The notes below the pieces were generated by a model. That model did not search any database. It was not told the origin of the DNA and was given only the letters and a program-made list of their open reading frames with translations. Source: Sarocladium kiliense (lineage: Eukaryota; Ascomycota; Sordariomycetes; Hypocreales; Sarocladiaceae). Taken from it: a stretch of 64,000 bases of DNA. The DNA lies in NCBI GenBank assembly GCA_030734395.1, contig JAUZTG010000017.1, positions 186,001 through 250,000 on the forward strand, given 5' to 3'. A program made the position numbers and the translations under genes. Positions 21,689 to 33,325 of this stretch are shown here, piece by piece (the first letter of the stretch is position 1; each line of letters starts with the position of its first letter).

Positions 21689-23774
21689 ATGATCACTCCC
21701 AAAGCTTGGATCCCTCTGTTGGCCTTTGGTCGCGAGGCCTTCGCTACTCCTACCCCTGCAACCCATTCTGTTTCTTTCCACAGTCTTCTTGGCGTCGCTG
21801 CCGAGTCAGTGCATAACATCCACCTTACCTATGATGATGCCTTCCCACATGGCAACTTCCGAGTCGTCTTTGGCGACTGCGACATGACCAGTGAAGACGA
21901 CCTTCATCACGAGGTTTCTTCCCTGTTCACAGAGAAGGAATCGGCGCCTGACCGCCTGGTGTGGCTTGTACCTAAGGACGTCCGTGAGAATGGATGTCTC
22001 CATGCCTTCTCTGGGGGGCGTCTTCTTGGTCGCTCCGAGCCCGTACGCTTCTCAGAACCACTCAGGAAGCGCGAGTCTCTCTCCGAAATTGGTGACTCAA
22101 ACGGCCTCTGGTTCGATGGAGTGCGCTATCTGGAGTCCAGCAACCTGACCTCTGTCAAGGCTGCTGAAGCCAAAGAAAAGAGAATTGGTATTGTCGGTGG
22201 TGGTATGGCTGGTCTTCTGACAAGTCTGCTGCTCACTTCTGTCGGTATGACCAACTGGCATATTATCGAGTCTACTCAGCGTGTCGGAGGCCGCATTCGT
22301 ACTAAATATCTCAACGGTACCGGCCCGGATGACTACCAATACCAAGAGATGGGGCCCATGAGGTTCCCTGTCGAAGTCAAGTACGATGACACCAATGAAA
22401 CTCTGCCCATTCAGGATCACAAGATGGTGTTTCAATTAGCTGAGGTTCTGAACGAGATGAACGGTGGCAACGACTCAGATCTCGCCGTCAAGTTCATTCC
22501 TTGGATTCAGAGCAATGCGAACACGCCCGCCAACTCTCGAGGCTACCGCCTGCCTGATGGTCGTATCCCTACCAGGGCCCAGATTACCGAGGATCCCAGC
22601 ATCTTGCCAGCTGCTGTCAATGCCTCTGACCCTCACGGCGCTGAACTTGGAAACGAGTTCCTTGAGCGCCTGATTGATATTACACCCGAGCGTATGCGCA
22701 ACGTCTCCACCAATGTCTTCAAAGCGCACCGGGATGCCATTGATCGTGGTCTATTTCACTGGTCTGAGGCTGCCTATCTCCGCTACCAGCTGGGTCTTGA
22801 CGCCGATACCGTCGACTTCATGTCCGGCTCTGGAAACTCTCCTATGTTTGGTGACTGGTATGACACGGTATACTTCGCAGCATCGAAGTGGCTCACCATC
22901 GACAAGGGACTCGAGTCGCTGCCCAAGGCGTTTGCACCTCACGTCAAGGACAAGATTACGTATGGTCGCAAGATTGAAGCTATCCAGCACAATGAGACAA
23001 CTTCCAAGGTATCCTTAACTTGGAGAGAGAGCCCGCTGGAGGCGGCGCAGACTGACGAGTACGACTATGCTGTTGTTGCAGTGCCTTTCTCCAAGGTTCG
23101 TCTGTGGAAGCGACCGGCTTATTCCAACCTCTTGACCAGGGCTATTGGAACATTGAACTACCAACAGTCCTGCAAAGTGAATAATTTTCTGTCCCCTCAC
23201 CTGATGACAAGTTCTAATCTCCTCGCAGGTTGCCCTGCACTACGAGACACGGTTCTGGGAGACGCAGGAGAATCCCATCTTCGGCGGCTGCGGTTCCACT
23301 GACCTTCCGGGTATCGGCTCCGTATGCTACCCAGCATACGAGATTAACTCCACGAGGCCTGGCGTGATTCTGTCGTCGTACATCTCGGGCACGGATGCAC
23401 GATCCGTGGCAGCTCTCAGCGATGAGGACCACGTTGCCATGGTCCAACGCGCCATGGTCGAGGTCCACGGCCCTATCGCCGATGAGCAATGGACCGGTGC
23501 CTACGACCGTCAGTGCTGGGAGGTAGACGAGCACCAGGCTGGAGCCTGGGCTGCGCCAACACTTGGTCAGCAGGAGCTGTTCATCCCGGCGTATCACAAG
23601 ACGGAGCTCAACACGATCTTCATCGGAGAGCACACCAGCATCACGCATGCATGGATCTTTTCGGCGTTGGAGTCGTCCGTGAGGGGAACGACGCAGCTGT
23701 TGCTGGATCTGGGGCTGGTGGATGAGGCGAAGCACATTGTTGAGACGTGGATGGCGAGGTGGATTACTCTTTGA
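21689..23774 (+). CDS. L-amino-acid oxidase (FAD amine oxidase family), preproprotein
   Basis: Two exons, 21689-23176 and 23229-23774, give 677 aa. The start has a short hydrophobic core (WIPLLAF) and an FAT-type cut region, a modest secretion signal. A segment of about 100 residues follows and ends at LRKR (125-128), a Kex2-like site. This fits the Neurospora enzyme, which is known to be made with an N-terminal propeptide of about 129 residues. The FAD fold starts at IGIVGGGMAGLLTSL (about 167-181), with the amine-oxidase signature RVGGRIRT. The C-terminal part has NPIFGGCGSTDLPG and WTGAYDRQCWEVDEHQAGAW, typical of bacterial and fungal L-amino-acid oxidases. The reaction converts an L-amino acid to an imino acid plus H2O2; the imine then decays to keto acid and ammonia. 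It is divergent from the RidA-like gene. Confidence 0.88.
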
Positions 23775-25201
23775 TGAGTGACGCGTGTTTGGCGATGACG
23801 AGTTGCACGTATAAACGTTCCGATGAGCTCATGAAGATAAAAGATAAGGAATCTAGATACATAGGGCTTTCCATATTGAGGAAGGTCGAAAATGAGACAT
23901 GATGACAACTGTGACGAAAGCTCAGCTGGGCCGGGATGGTGCGAACGGTGAGGTTGAGGCTGTGCCCGAAGACGAAGACGATGCGATTGTATACGAAGTA
24001 AGGGGTACTTTCCCTGATTGATTAGTAGTGGAGTTATCGCCTCATCAGGGGTCTCCCATTGGTTCAGAGCCGGAAATCCGCTAGGATCGAGTTCGGGCGA
24101 AGTACCCGGTACCTGGGGAGGGATGGACAATGGAATCCGATGATGGATGGTGGGATGAGATGATTGTGATGAGCGGGAGAGGCATTCAAGGGATGGAGGC
24201 TGGAACTACAAGTAAGGAGAAGTCGCCATGACATGATAGGCCGAGATCAATAGCAACGACAGCCTCATTGCATCCATACAATCGATATCTCGAGCCTGAA
24301 ATCACGACAGTCTTCAACTTTGTAAGTCACTCTTCACTGAGGTACCAGCTCTCCGCCGTTAACCAGCCCCGAACAGACCTACCTAGACCAGCCTCGCAGA
24401 CACACCGAAAACCCGACCCTACTTTACTTATTGCCTTCGTACCTGCTTCGTGCCTCAAAACGAACCCTGCATCCAACTGTCGACCAATAAACTGGAAGTC
24501 CCGTCCTTCAGAGCAATAGTGGTTACCCTGGACCTCAGCATCGTCTCAATCAACGTTGGATCCTCATCGCAAAATCAGGAATGTGAGTCTCCTCTTTCTT
24601 GTCTTGGCCTCTGCCTCTCTTGCCGCTACTAGTCCCCGCTTCTTTGCACTTATTCTCGCGCCGTCTCCCTCGTGCCAGGGGCGTTCGTCATTTCATGACT
24701 CTGGCTTGAAAGACGGGCCTCTACTGGTATTTCGAGTTCAGGAGAGCCATGCAACCTCATCGTGAACCACATTCTTCACATGGTCACCCACCTCAACTCC
24801 CTTCACCGCACCCACAAAATACAAAGTCACAACCAAAAATCAAGACACAGCCGACAAAGAACACCACGGGAACAGGCGGTGAAAGCTGTCACCCATCACT
24901 CATCACCACGCTGCTCCACTCCTCAGTCCACCACCCGCCTAAACCCCTGTCGCTCCCTGTCCCCTAGGCGCCGCTACCTCCTGCTATAAGGCACTTTAGT
25001 TGCCTTAGACGGTCCTGCACCTGCCCGGGTCCCTCCGCCTAGCGCGTCTCTCTTCTGCAGCGACCCTCTGTCGAGATACCCTCAACGGGAGCGCAATTTC
25101 ACCGTCCACCCTACTTTCTCTCCTCCTTCATCCCAACCGCTGTCGCCACCATTTTGCTCACTTTTAATCCTCTCTCTTCACAGACAATATCATACTTCAG
25201 A
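23775..25201. other. Intergenic region and long leader of the HMG-CoA synthase gene
   Basis: No gene is supported. From about 24,300 to 25,200 the plus strand is rich in pyrimidine and CA runs, as in long 5' leaders of strongly expressed fungal genes. It may contain a leader intron, which I cannot place securely. Confidence 0.5.
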
Positions 25202-26839
25202 ATGGCGGCACGACCTCAGAACATCGGCATCAAGGCCGTCGAAATCTACTTCCCCAGCCAGGTGAGCTTGCACTTGTCCCAGCCGTTGCCCCTCCAAACG
25301 AGGAAAAAAATCCCCCTCACCCCCTTTCTGCCCCTCCTCGCTATCCTCACCCACCACGCGCGCGTGGACACACCGCCGACATCGCACCCAAAGCTAACCA
25401 CCATGTTTTCCAGTATGTTGAGCAATCCGAGCTCGAGAAGTTCGATGGCGTCAGCACTGGAAAGTACACCATTGGTCTCGGCCAGACCAAGATGGCCTTC
25501 TGCGACGACCGCGAAGGTGAGCACACGACAGCAGTCCCTCTCGCCACCAGCGATTCCCTCCTAACACGCACGATGCAGACATCTACTCCCTCGCCCTGAC
25601 CGCTACCTCGCGCCTCCTCAAGAACTACAATGTCGATCCTGCCTCTATTGGCCGCCTCGAGGTCGGTACCGAGACCATTCTCGACAAGTCCAAGTCCGTC
25701 AAGTCTGTCCTCATGCAGCTCTTCGATGACAACAAGAGCATTGAAGGTGTTGACACCGTCAATGCTTGCTACGGTGGCACCAACGCCTTCTTCAACGCCA
25801 TCAACTGGGTCGAGTCTTCTGCCTGGGACGGCCGTGACGCCATTGTCGTCGCTGGCGACATCGCTCTCTACGCCAAGGGCAACGCTCGTCCTACCGGTGG
25901 TGCTGGCTGCGTTGCCATGCTCATCGGCCCTGACGCCCCTATTGTCGCTGAGCCCGGCCTCCGTGGCACCTACATGGACCACGTCTACGACTTCTACAAG
26001 CCCGATCTGACTAGCGAGTACCCCGTCGTCGATGGTCACTACTCCGTCAACTGCTACCAGAAGGCTCTTGACGCCGCCTACCGCGACTACAACAAGCGCG
26101 AGGCTCGCATCACCAACGGCGCTGCCTCTAACGGAGACGCGGCCAAGCTTGCGCTCGACCGCTTCGACTACATGGCCTTCCACTCCCCCACCTGCAAGAC
26201 CGTCCAAAAGTCCTACGCCCGCCTCCTCTACCACGACTTCCTCGCTAACGCCGATCTCCCTGCTTTCGCCGAGGTCGCCCCTGAGCTTCGCGATATGGAC
26301 TACGAGAAGTCCCTGACCGACAAGGTTCTCGAGAAGGCCTTCATGGGTCTGACCAAGAAGAAGTTCCAGGACCGTGTCAACCCTTCTATCCAGGTTGCCA
26401 CCAACTGCGGAAACATGTACTGCGCCAGCGTGTGGAGCGGTCTGTGCAGCATTCTCAGCCACGTTGATGCGAAGGAGCTCGAGGGCAAGCGCCTTGCTCT
26501 TTTCAGCTACGGATCTGGCCTTGCCTCTAGCTTCATGTCTTTCCGCGTTAACGGCAGCGTTGAGAACATCGCCAAGGTTCTGGACCTCCCCGCCAGGCTC
26601 GAGGCTCGTCGCGCCCTTTCCCCGGAGACATACGACAGCGTGAGTTTCAATCCGACCCTTGGAGTTGGAAACCAATTTCCCAGGCTAACCACCTTTCATA
26701 GATGTGCGATCTCCGCAAGCAGGCCCACCTCCAGAAGAACTACACCCCCAAGGGCGATATCTCCGGCATTGTTCCCGGTACCTACTACCTCGAGAAGGTG
26801 GACGACATGTTCAAGCGCGAGTACTCCATCAAGGCATAG
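25202..26839 (+). CDS. ERG13: Hydroxymethylglutaryl-CoA synthase
   Basis: Four exons (25202-25261, 25414-25516, 25579-26639, 26702-26839) give 453 aa, normal for the family. The enzyme joins acetyl-CoA and acetoacetyl-CoA to HMG-CoA in the mevalonate pathway for sterols and other isoprenoids, in the cytosol. The catalytic triad is visible: Glu86 in VGTETILDKSKSVK, Cys118 in VNACYGGTNAFFNA, and His256 in AFHSPTCK. Codon use is strongly biased to C at third positions (GCC, CTC, AAG, GTC), stronger than in neighbours, as expected for high expression. The start gives MAARPQNIGIKAVEIYFPSQ, which aligns well with other fungal synthases. Confidence 0.97.
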
Positions 26840-27245
26840 ACGGCAGAAAGAAAGAAGTCAGCATGTTTTCGCCCGACATATCATTTCTTCGTTCGCCTAA
26901 CCCATAGACTACTGTTGCCTGCTTGGCTCCGATTCATAGAAGCCCGAGCCATAACCCTCTAATTGAGCCTCTTAAGAAAAAGGGCGCTTGTGTATATACC
27001 GGGGGTGGGCTTTTGGGAGGAAGAGGAGGAGTTAAAGACAAAAGCGAAAATATATGATCCATGGATGTTGATGATACAACTTGTTTCTCGTTTGGGTGAA
27101 GCTTTGTGATGGTGTGAAGCTCTATTCGACTGGTGTTACATCTATCGTCTATCATCTATACCGGATTCTTCTCTCTTTCGTGATCCCCTCTTCTTACACA
27201 ATGTACAGCCCAATGGCAGCAATTTTCTATCTTATATCATCAGCC
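26840..27245. terminator. Shared 3' region of convergent genes
   Basis: Only the 3' ends of the HMG-CoA synthase gene and the DHCR24-like gene meet here. No gene is seen; the AT-rich stretches are consistent with polyadenylation regions. Confidence 0.4.
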
Positions 27246-28787
27246 CTACTCCCCCTTGTGCTTCCACTCCGCATCCCGATGCAACCTGTAATCACCACTC
27301 TTAATCGCCTTATAAATGCCGTAAACACCGGCCACTGGCCACATGTTCTTGAAGCTCCCCTTCCTCTCCGCCAACTCCTTCTGTCTCGCCTCCACATCGA
27401 TCTTCACCTTGTCGTAGACAGTGGGTAGGGTCGCGGCGTAGTATTTCTGTCTCAAGCTCTCGTACCATTTCTGGGTAGAAGATCCGCCGTAGACGTCCCA
27501 GAACTGGGGCTGGGAGTAATAGGTGTGGGCGTAGAGCCATTTCATACCGCCTAGCTCTTGGAGCTTGGCTTCAAGGGAGACGTTCTTGCGGAGGAAGCTG
27601 GAATAATCGGCTGGGCCCCAGCCCCAGAGGCCGATGTTTAGGCTTTCCTCGGGAACCTCCTTAGCCTTGCCTGTCTCAGGGTCTTTGACGGTGATGGTCT
27701 CGCCGGTGTGGGGGTGGAAGGTTGGCGGAGGTGTTTGCTTGAGGGGGCAGAGCCAGAGTGGCCAAATGTTGAACTCTTCGGCGGTGTAGTCGATGAACTT
27801 CTCGGCGGTTTTGTAGGGCAGGTTCAGGTCCTGGACGACGAAACGGGCGGATTGACCGCTGGCGTGGAGGGCGCGGTACATCATCCGGGTGTGCAGGAAG
27901 TCGTCGAGGAACCAGCGGAAGAAGCGCGTGAAGGGCACGAACCAGAAGTAGGTAAAGGCACAAGCTGCGACCCAGAAGCCGCCGCGGTCGTAGCGGAAGA
28001 GGTACTCGGCGAGAGGGACGTATTCAGTGACCTCACGGTTGGAGGGGGAGCGTGTTGAGTCTTGGACGTGCATGTAGAACCACGGGTCCCATGCGCCACT
28101 GAAGGTTTGTGTGGGTGCCTCGGATGGCTTTTCGTCTGTGAGCTTTCCTGTGACGATAACGCCATGGTTCTTAGAGAAGAGGATGCCGTCTACGTAGTCG
28201 TTTTCTGGGTTGGCGGTCTCTTCACGGACCTTTGCGATGGCTTCGGCGACGCTTCCGGCGCGGTGGTAGGTCGTTTGAACGTACTTCTTGGCTTCGAGGA
28301 GGTTCAGCTCGAGGAGGGTGGTGACGCCAAGGGAGCCGACTGCGCCGGCTGCTCCGCGGAAGAGGTCGGCGTATTGATTTGAGCGGTTGACCTTGACGAC
28401 ATCGCCGTTTCCGAGGACCATCTCCACCTCTTTGACTGTCTCATCGAAGAAGCCGTGCTTGAAGGAGCTTGACTCTCCGGCGGTACCGGCATAGCCTCCT
28501 CCTGCCGTGATGCCAGGGAACTCCATGACGACTGGTGGCACGAGGCCATGTTTGAGGGTGTGTTCGACGAGACGGTCCATGGGGACATTGGGCTCGACGA
28601 GGGCGGTGCGAGTGGCGCGATCGACGGAGAGGACATTGGAGAGGGAGGAGATGTCGACGAGGCGTTGGGAGGGACGGGGACGGGTCGAGTTGGTTGAGCC
28701 GTGGGTGATGCGGAAGGGCTCGCCGCGGTCGAAGTAGCCTTTCACCGCGGCGGCGATCTTGCTGACGGCTTGCTTATGGCGCTCCAT
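27246..28787 (-). CDS. DHCR24/DWARF1-like FAD-linked oxidoreductase
   Basis: Uninterrupted frame of 513 aa from the ATG at 28787. An ATG at 28901 would add 38 residues rich in Pro and Thr with no family match, so I prefer the inner one. The N-terminal part, to about residue 200, is a PCMH-type FAD-binding domain: RITHGSTNSTR, LVEPNVPMDRLVEHTL, GITAGGGYAGTAGESSSFKH. Further on are a membrane-associated hydrophobic stretch (GFWVAACAFTYFWFVPF) and the family-like end GGMKWLYAHTYYSQPQFWDVY. Animal DHCR24 and plant DWARF1 reduce the delta-24 bond of sterols. Fungi making ergosterol use other enzymes for their side chain, so the role of this homologue is unclear. It is convergent with HMG-CoA synthase. 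Confidence 0.85.
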   Translation of the reverse strand: MERHKQAVSKIAAAVKGYFDRGEPFRITHGSTNSTRPRPSQRLVDISSLSNVLSVDRATRTALVEPNVPMDRLVEHTLKHGLVPPVVMEFPGITAGGGYAGTAGESSSFKHGFFDETVKEVEMVLGNGDVVKVNRSNQYADLFRGAAGAVGSLGVTTLLELNLLEAKKYVQTTYHRAGSVAEAIAKVREETANPENDYVDGILFSKNHGVIVTGKLTDEKPSEAPTQTFSGAWDPWFYMHVQDSTRSPSNREVTEYVPLAEYLFRYDRGGFWVAACAFTYFWFVPFTRFFRWFLDDFLHTRMMYRALHASGQSARFVVQDLNLPYKTAEKFIDYTAEEFNIWPLWLCPLKQTPPPTFHPHTGETITVKDPETGKAKEVPEESLNIGLWGWGPADYSSFLRKNVSLEAKLQELGGMKWLYAHTYYSQPQFWDVYGGSSTQKWYESLRQKYYAATLPTVYDKVKIDVEARQKELAERKGSFKNMWPVAGVYGIYKAIKSGDYRLHRDAEWKHKGE

Positions 28788-29364
28788 GGCGGGCGAGGGG
28801 GGAATTGGGCTGTGACAGGCGTCGGTTGCGGTGGTGGTTGGAGGACAAGTTGGAGGAGGGAGGGTGAGGAATAAAAAAAGTTGGAGCTTGGGGTGGTGCA
28901 TGACAGAGCTGGGTTGCCTGATTCGGCAAGATCCGGGGGTGGTGCGACACCGTGTAAGCCGAGCCCCAGAGAATTTGATGGGAATGGGTTTTGGATTGCA
29001 GGGATCGCGATTTCCTCTTGGTGTTCTTTAATTGCTTGTTTGAATGTTTGGAATGGTGAGGAGGGAACCTGAGCGCGGCTGTTGACGTCGAGCACCTTTC
29101 ACTGCTGTCATGGCAGGTCGCCCTTATAGATGTGAAGCTGGCCGCTATCTGGAATTCAGAACCAGTTGATTATATCAATCCCCCCTGAGAAATCCAGAGC
29201 AGATTTCGCGTTGCACTTGATCATTACAATGGGGGCTCAGACTTGTAGTTGATGGTGACGATGCATGTCGAGCAAATTCGTGTCGACGAGCTTCACCCAC
29301 AATCAATGCACGGAAATTTGGGAGAACTTGGTTTGCCATTAAATGTTTGTCTTTTGTGAAACTT
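28788..29364. other. Promoter region of the DHCR24-like gene and 3' end of the hydrolase gene
   Basis: No separate gene is supported. The purine-rich plus-strand stretch around 28,790-28,880 would be the CT-rich leader of the DHCR24-like transcript. Confidence 0.45.
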
Positions 29365-30941
29365 CTATAGCTTAGAATCAACTTCGCCTGTCGCGTGCGC
29401 TCGTATGCTCTCCTTCATCTGCTCTTCGCTCACATTACATAGTTCCTCAAACTTCCGCTCCACCACCTCCAAGGTCTTCGCCTTCAGCATCGTTGCACTC
29501 TTCTCTATCTTCTTTGGATTTTCTACCGCCTGACGTATGAAGCCTGCCCAAGCCTCGTAGCATGTTCTCGCATTCGGTGTGGATGGCAAGATCAGGGCGA
29601 ATGTGTGTGGCATGGCTTCGTACTCCTCGAAAACAACAGTAACGCCATCATTGGATAGCTTTCGCGCCAGCCAGCGACCTTCTAGGGAGAGAAGCTCCCA
29701 GCCTGTGCAAATGTAGACAGGCGGACAGCCAGCCCAAGAGTCGTACATGGCGACTGTGACGAGGGGGTGTACGACGAGGTCGTCGTCGACGTATAAGCGC
29801 TCTCGATGTGGTTCCGTTGGCCAGACCGCACAAGGTGGAATCTTATGCCAGTTCGTGGGGCCAGGCCTCGGAAGATAATCGAAGGGAGCTTGTTTTTCGC
29901 CTTCCCACACCGTTGCACTTTGTGTGAGGTCGACCCAAGGGGAGTTGCCACAGATTGCCGCAGGAAGGGGAACGTCTCGCATTTCGCCGTGCCAAAGGAT
30001 TTGGCCTCCTTTCTTCCGAAGGTGTAGAAGAAGTGCCATCAAGCTGAAGACGAGGTTGCCGCCAGCACTGTCATAGTCATGTCAGTTGCTGTTTCATGTT
30101 CTGGGATGGTATCACGGGGGGTGACTTACCTGTCGCCTGAGAACACTATGTGTTCGGGTGCCACAGCATCGTGATATGCATCTGGAGGCGGGTACAGCAA
30201 GGTGAAGTATGAAATAAGAGCGTCCAATAACGCTGCCGGGAATGGATATTGGGGAGCCAGCCGGTATCGAACCGAGTAACACCGTCCACCTGTCAGTTTT
30301 GCCAGCTTCTTCGTGGTCGGGCGATGGGACGATGGGTCGCAGAGATAGTACGCTCCTCCATGAAGGTATAAGATCGTAGTTGGTTTTGAGCACTCATCGT
30401 TCATGGCCTTGTACTTTTCCACTTCGGACATTTCGGGGAGAGGCTCTCCTGGCTTGGCTTCGGAACGATAGCCTGTCCACTCAGCCTCGACTGCTGCAAA
30501 GTCCGGGACTCTGAACCGTGGCCTTGGCGCATCATGATCTCGCATATCGTCGATTGCCTCGAGGAGTGCATCCCTAAGAGAAGTCTCTGGTGGCACCGGC
30601 GAGGCGTAGGTACTTACCCAGATCTTGCCCTTGATGCCAGGGTCACGCAAGCTCAACTTTTGAGCATCTGATATGCGCCAGGGTCTTGACTGACTGAGGA
30701 AAGATCTGGTGATGGAGATGATGAGCTCGCTCCGGAGATCGATGTAGGAGGCTGGCGCTGAAAGCCGGAGCACATGCATAATAGCCACCCGGATGACGAG
30801 TGGCACCTTAGGAAGAAGGAGAGCTAGGACCTGGAAGGTCTCCATGTCTGTGGTCGGGCGTGAAGAGCTGGGTAGACTGAGTGAGGAGGATGAGAGATGG
30901 GAAGAGGAAAGGGAGGCTGCAGCAGGAGGAGAGCTGGCCAT
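29365..30941 (-). CDS. Alpha/beta hydrolase, hormone-sensitive-lipase type
   Basis: Two exons on the minus strand (30941-30130, 30067-29365) give 504 aa. The oxyanion motif TILYLHGGAYYL has HGG at 194-196. The nucleophile elbow GDSAGGN (Ser271) is cut by the intron after GAC AG and is complete only after splicing. A late EAMPHTFALI supplies the likely catalytic His, and an Asp can come from the WELLSLEGRWLARK region. HSL-family enzymes cleave esters of varied size (acylglycerols, lactones, acetylated metabolites). The N-terminus from the ATG is Ser/Pro/Ala-rich with no clear signal peptide, so a cell-internal enzyme is likely. The substrate is unknown. Confidence 0.88.
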
Positions 30942-32127
30942 GTCTGGGGGGAATATAACGAACAAAAGGAGGACTACCAGCCGACTCCTGATATGACATG
31001 AGACGATAAACTCCGGAGTAGAGCAGTAGAGCGAGAACAGAGGTGCGACAAAGGCTTGATTGGTGGTAATATGCAATGATGGGGCTTACAGTTCAGACGA
31101 AGGAGGAGGAGGTGAAGGTTCCCGGCCGAGGCACAGCGAACTAACAAGCTGAGTCGGGGCCTTGCGACGATCGATGGGCGCTAGGGTCAGGGATCAAGGG
31201 TGGCCGATGAGTTGGCAGTGAAGCAATGCCAAGTGAATGAGGCTTAGATAGTGGGAAGAGAGTTTCTGGGTGGTGGTAATGGCGGTGGGAGGGCATAGAG
31301 GAGAGAATGGGATGAATGGATAGCAGATGGAGGCGTCATGCACGAGTGACCTCCAATATGAAGCTTTTGGTGGGGTAAATTAGGTACCTCGGGATGCCGC
31401 ACGCGAGGTTCGCATATGGCCCAGACCATACGGGGTAAGGTGAAGAAACCCAGCTGCCATCTCGCATGGAAAGGTCAGGCCGTGTGTCTGAGCTCAAGCC
31501 ACCTGCTTTGTCTCTGCCTCGCTGAATTAATCTACTCTTCTCCAGAGTGTCATGTTTGCTGTTGATGGAGCACAGGCAGTTACAGTTACACACACCCACA
31601 GAAGGGTTCAGGGTCTCTGCAGCAATCTGCACCCTGCATCGGCACAATAAAAGGACGCATGCCTGCATACCTCAGTCGACGGATAATTAAAGAAAACGGA
31701 TAGTCTCCTCCTGAGGTACGTCTATGGAATACGATTCTACAGACCACAGCGGTGGTTCTTACCAACCCCGGGACCCTGCCGCCCCCAGTCTCCAGTAGCG
31801 CAGTAGCCAAGAGTTTGGCCTAATGTGGAAGTGCTTGCGGTGGCGCTGGGGCCACCCTCATCGGAGTTCGCAGCAGCGCCATCCCGAGGGTGAAATAGAC
31901 TCCAGACGCAGGTTGAGAAGGAGCTTGAGTCGAGCTGGCTGGATGGTCGTAGTGTATTAGCTCCCGTCTCATCTCAAGGTGGAGGGGATCAGACACAGGC
32001 AAGGCCATAATGATGTTGATCACGAGCGAGAACAGCTTGTATACCAATTACTCCATACAAGTACATAAGACCCCATCATGGTACATGAAACACGCTGCCC
32101 AGCCCCTCATCCTGACACAGATAGCCT
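30942..32127. other. Intergenic region, about 1.2 kb
   Basis: Promoter side of the hydrolase gene and 3' side of PEX14. Only short unlike frames are present and no gene can be supported. Confidence 0.5.
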
Positions 32128-33325
32128 CTAAGAGCTGCTGCTGGCGCCATTCGCCTGTGTCTCCGCTGCCTCCGATGAGCCGCCGTTGCTGCTCTGCGAC
32201 ATAGCCATCTGCCACGCGGGGATCGACGCCTTACCGCCCGCAGCCCGACCAGACTTGAAGCTGCTCTGTCGCGTAGACTTGGGTGCGGCAGCGGTGGTGG
32301 CGGTGGTCTTCTCCTCCTCAACTGTCGCATTCTCGCTGCTTGCCGGCTCGACTCGTGCAGGTTGCGGGGTGTTGCCGCTTGTCGGGCGCAGGGGGTTGGC
32401 TGGCTGGCTGGTTGATCCAGAACCTGAAGCGAGGCGCTGGGTCATGAGGGTCTTAAGGCTGGCAAGCTCGCCGTTGACTTCGCGCATGCGGTTGTCCGTC
32501 GCATCCCTCTGGTCTTGCATCGCCTTCGGCACGGCTTCCTTGAGTGCGTTGATCTCATCGCGGATCTTCTGCGCATCATCCTCGCGCCGGCGGTTGGAAG
32601 CTTTGAGGTCGGAGACGACTGCTTCCACATCAAGAAGTGCAGCATCCAGTCTCTCAGTGCGCTTCTGCTCTGCGGCCTTGAGTTCCTCGGTGTCCTTGGC
32701 CAGTTGTTCCACAAGCGAGAAAGCGCGGTCGAATTGCTCTTCGATGGACTTCTTGTCCTGGTCGAGCTTCTCGGGGGTTGGCGGTGCGACTAGTGGATAG
32801 ACGTAGCGCTGCGTATTCAGTTAGCACAAGGCGCATGTCAAAGGTCGACAAGATTCCTACCTTGCCCAGAGAGTATAACCCGTAGCTCACGCCACCCACA
32901 ACTGTGGCCATGATGAACCAATCTCTCCAATCCCGCCTTGGAGATGCCGGCGGTGGTTGCCATGCATGTTGTGGGTATGGCTGGTAGTAGCCTTGAACAG
33001 GACCAGAAGGTGCGCTTCCATATGGAGAGTTGGAGGGTGGTGGTGGTGCGGCGCTGCCGCTGGACCTGGCGAGAGCGACATCGATCTCTTCTTGGGTGAG
33101 GTTCTTGGAGCGGAGGAAAGTGATGCGGTTTTCGACGGAGGAGGAGGCGACACTGGGGTCCTGGAGAACTGATGCAGGTTAGTACGTCGATGAGTGGGTG
33201 ACTGAGAAGGTCGGAACGAACATTGCGTCTGCGATGGATATCAGTATCATCAAGTTCGGCTTCGACATGTGCAATGATGGATGGGAACCTACGGCAGAAG
33301 CCACCAGATCCTCACGGATCACCAT
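32128..33325 (-). CDS. PEX14: Peroxin-14, docking component of the peroxisomal import machinery
   Basis: Four exons on the minus strand: 33325-33293, a 7-nt micro-exon 33228-33222, 33168-32861 and 32808-32128, giving 342 aa. With the micro-exon the N-terminus reads MVIREDLVASATQFLQDP, the expected start of the PEX14 domain that binds PEX5. VENRITFLRSKNLTQEEIDVA follows, broken here only by a conserved helix turn. A Pro-rich linker, one hydrophobic span (FIMATVVGGVSYGLYSLGK), and a long coiled coil (about 150-245) come next, then a Ser/Thr/Ala-rich tail. PEX14 sits in the peroxisome membrane and docks cargo receptors for PTS1 and PTS2 proteins. It is divergent from NDC80. Confidence 0.92.

Noticed and set aside
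25347..26675. 442-codon frame antisense to HMG-CoA synthase
   Set aside because: It arises from strong third-position C bias of the sense gene and gives a Val/Glu/Gly-rich product unlike any protein.
28787..28901. Upstream ATG extension of the DHCR24-like protein as a signal peptide
   Set aside because: The added residues are Pro/Thr-rich with a short hydrophobic run and do not resemble a usual lead; the inner start fits the family.
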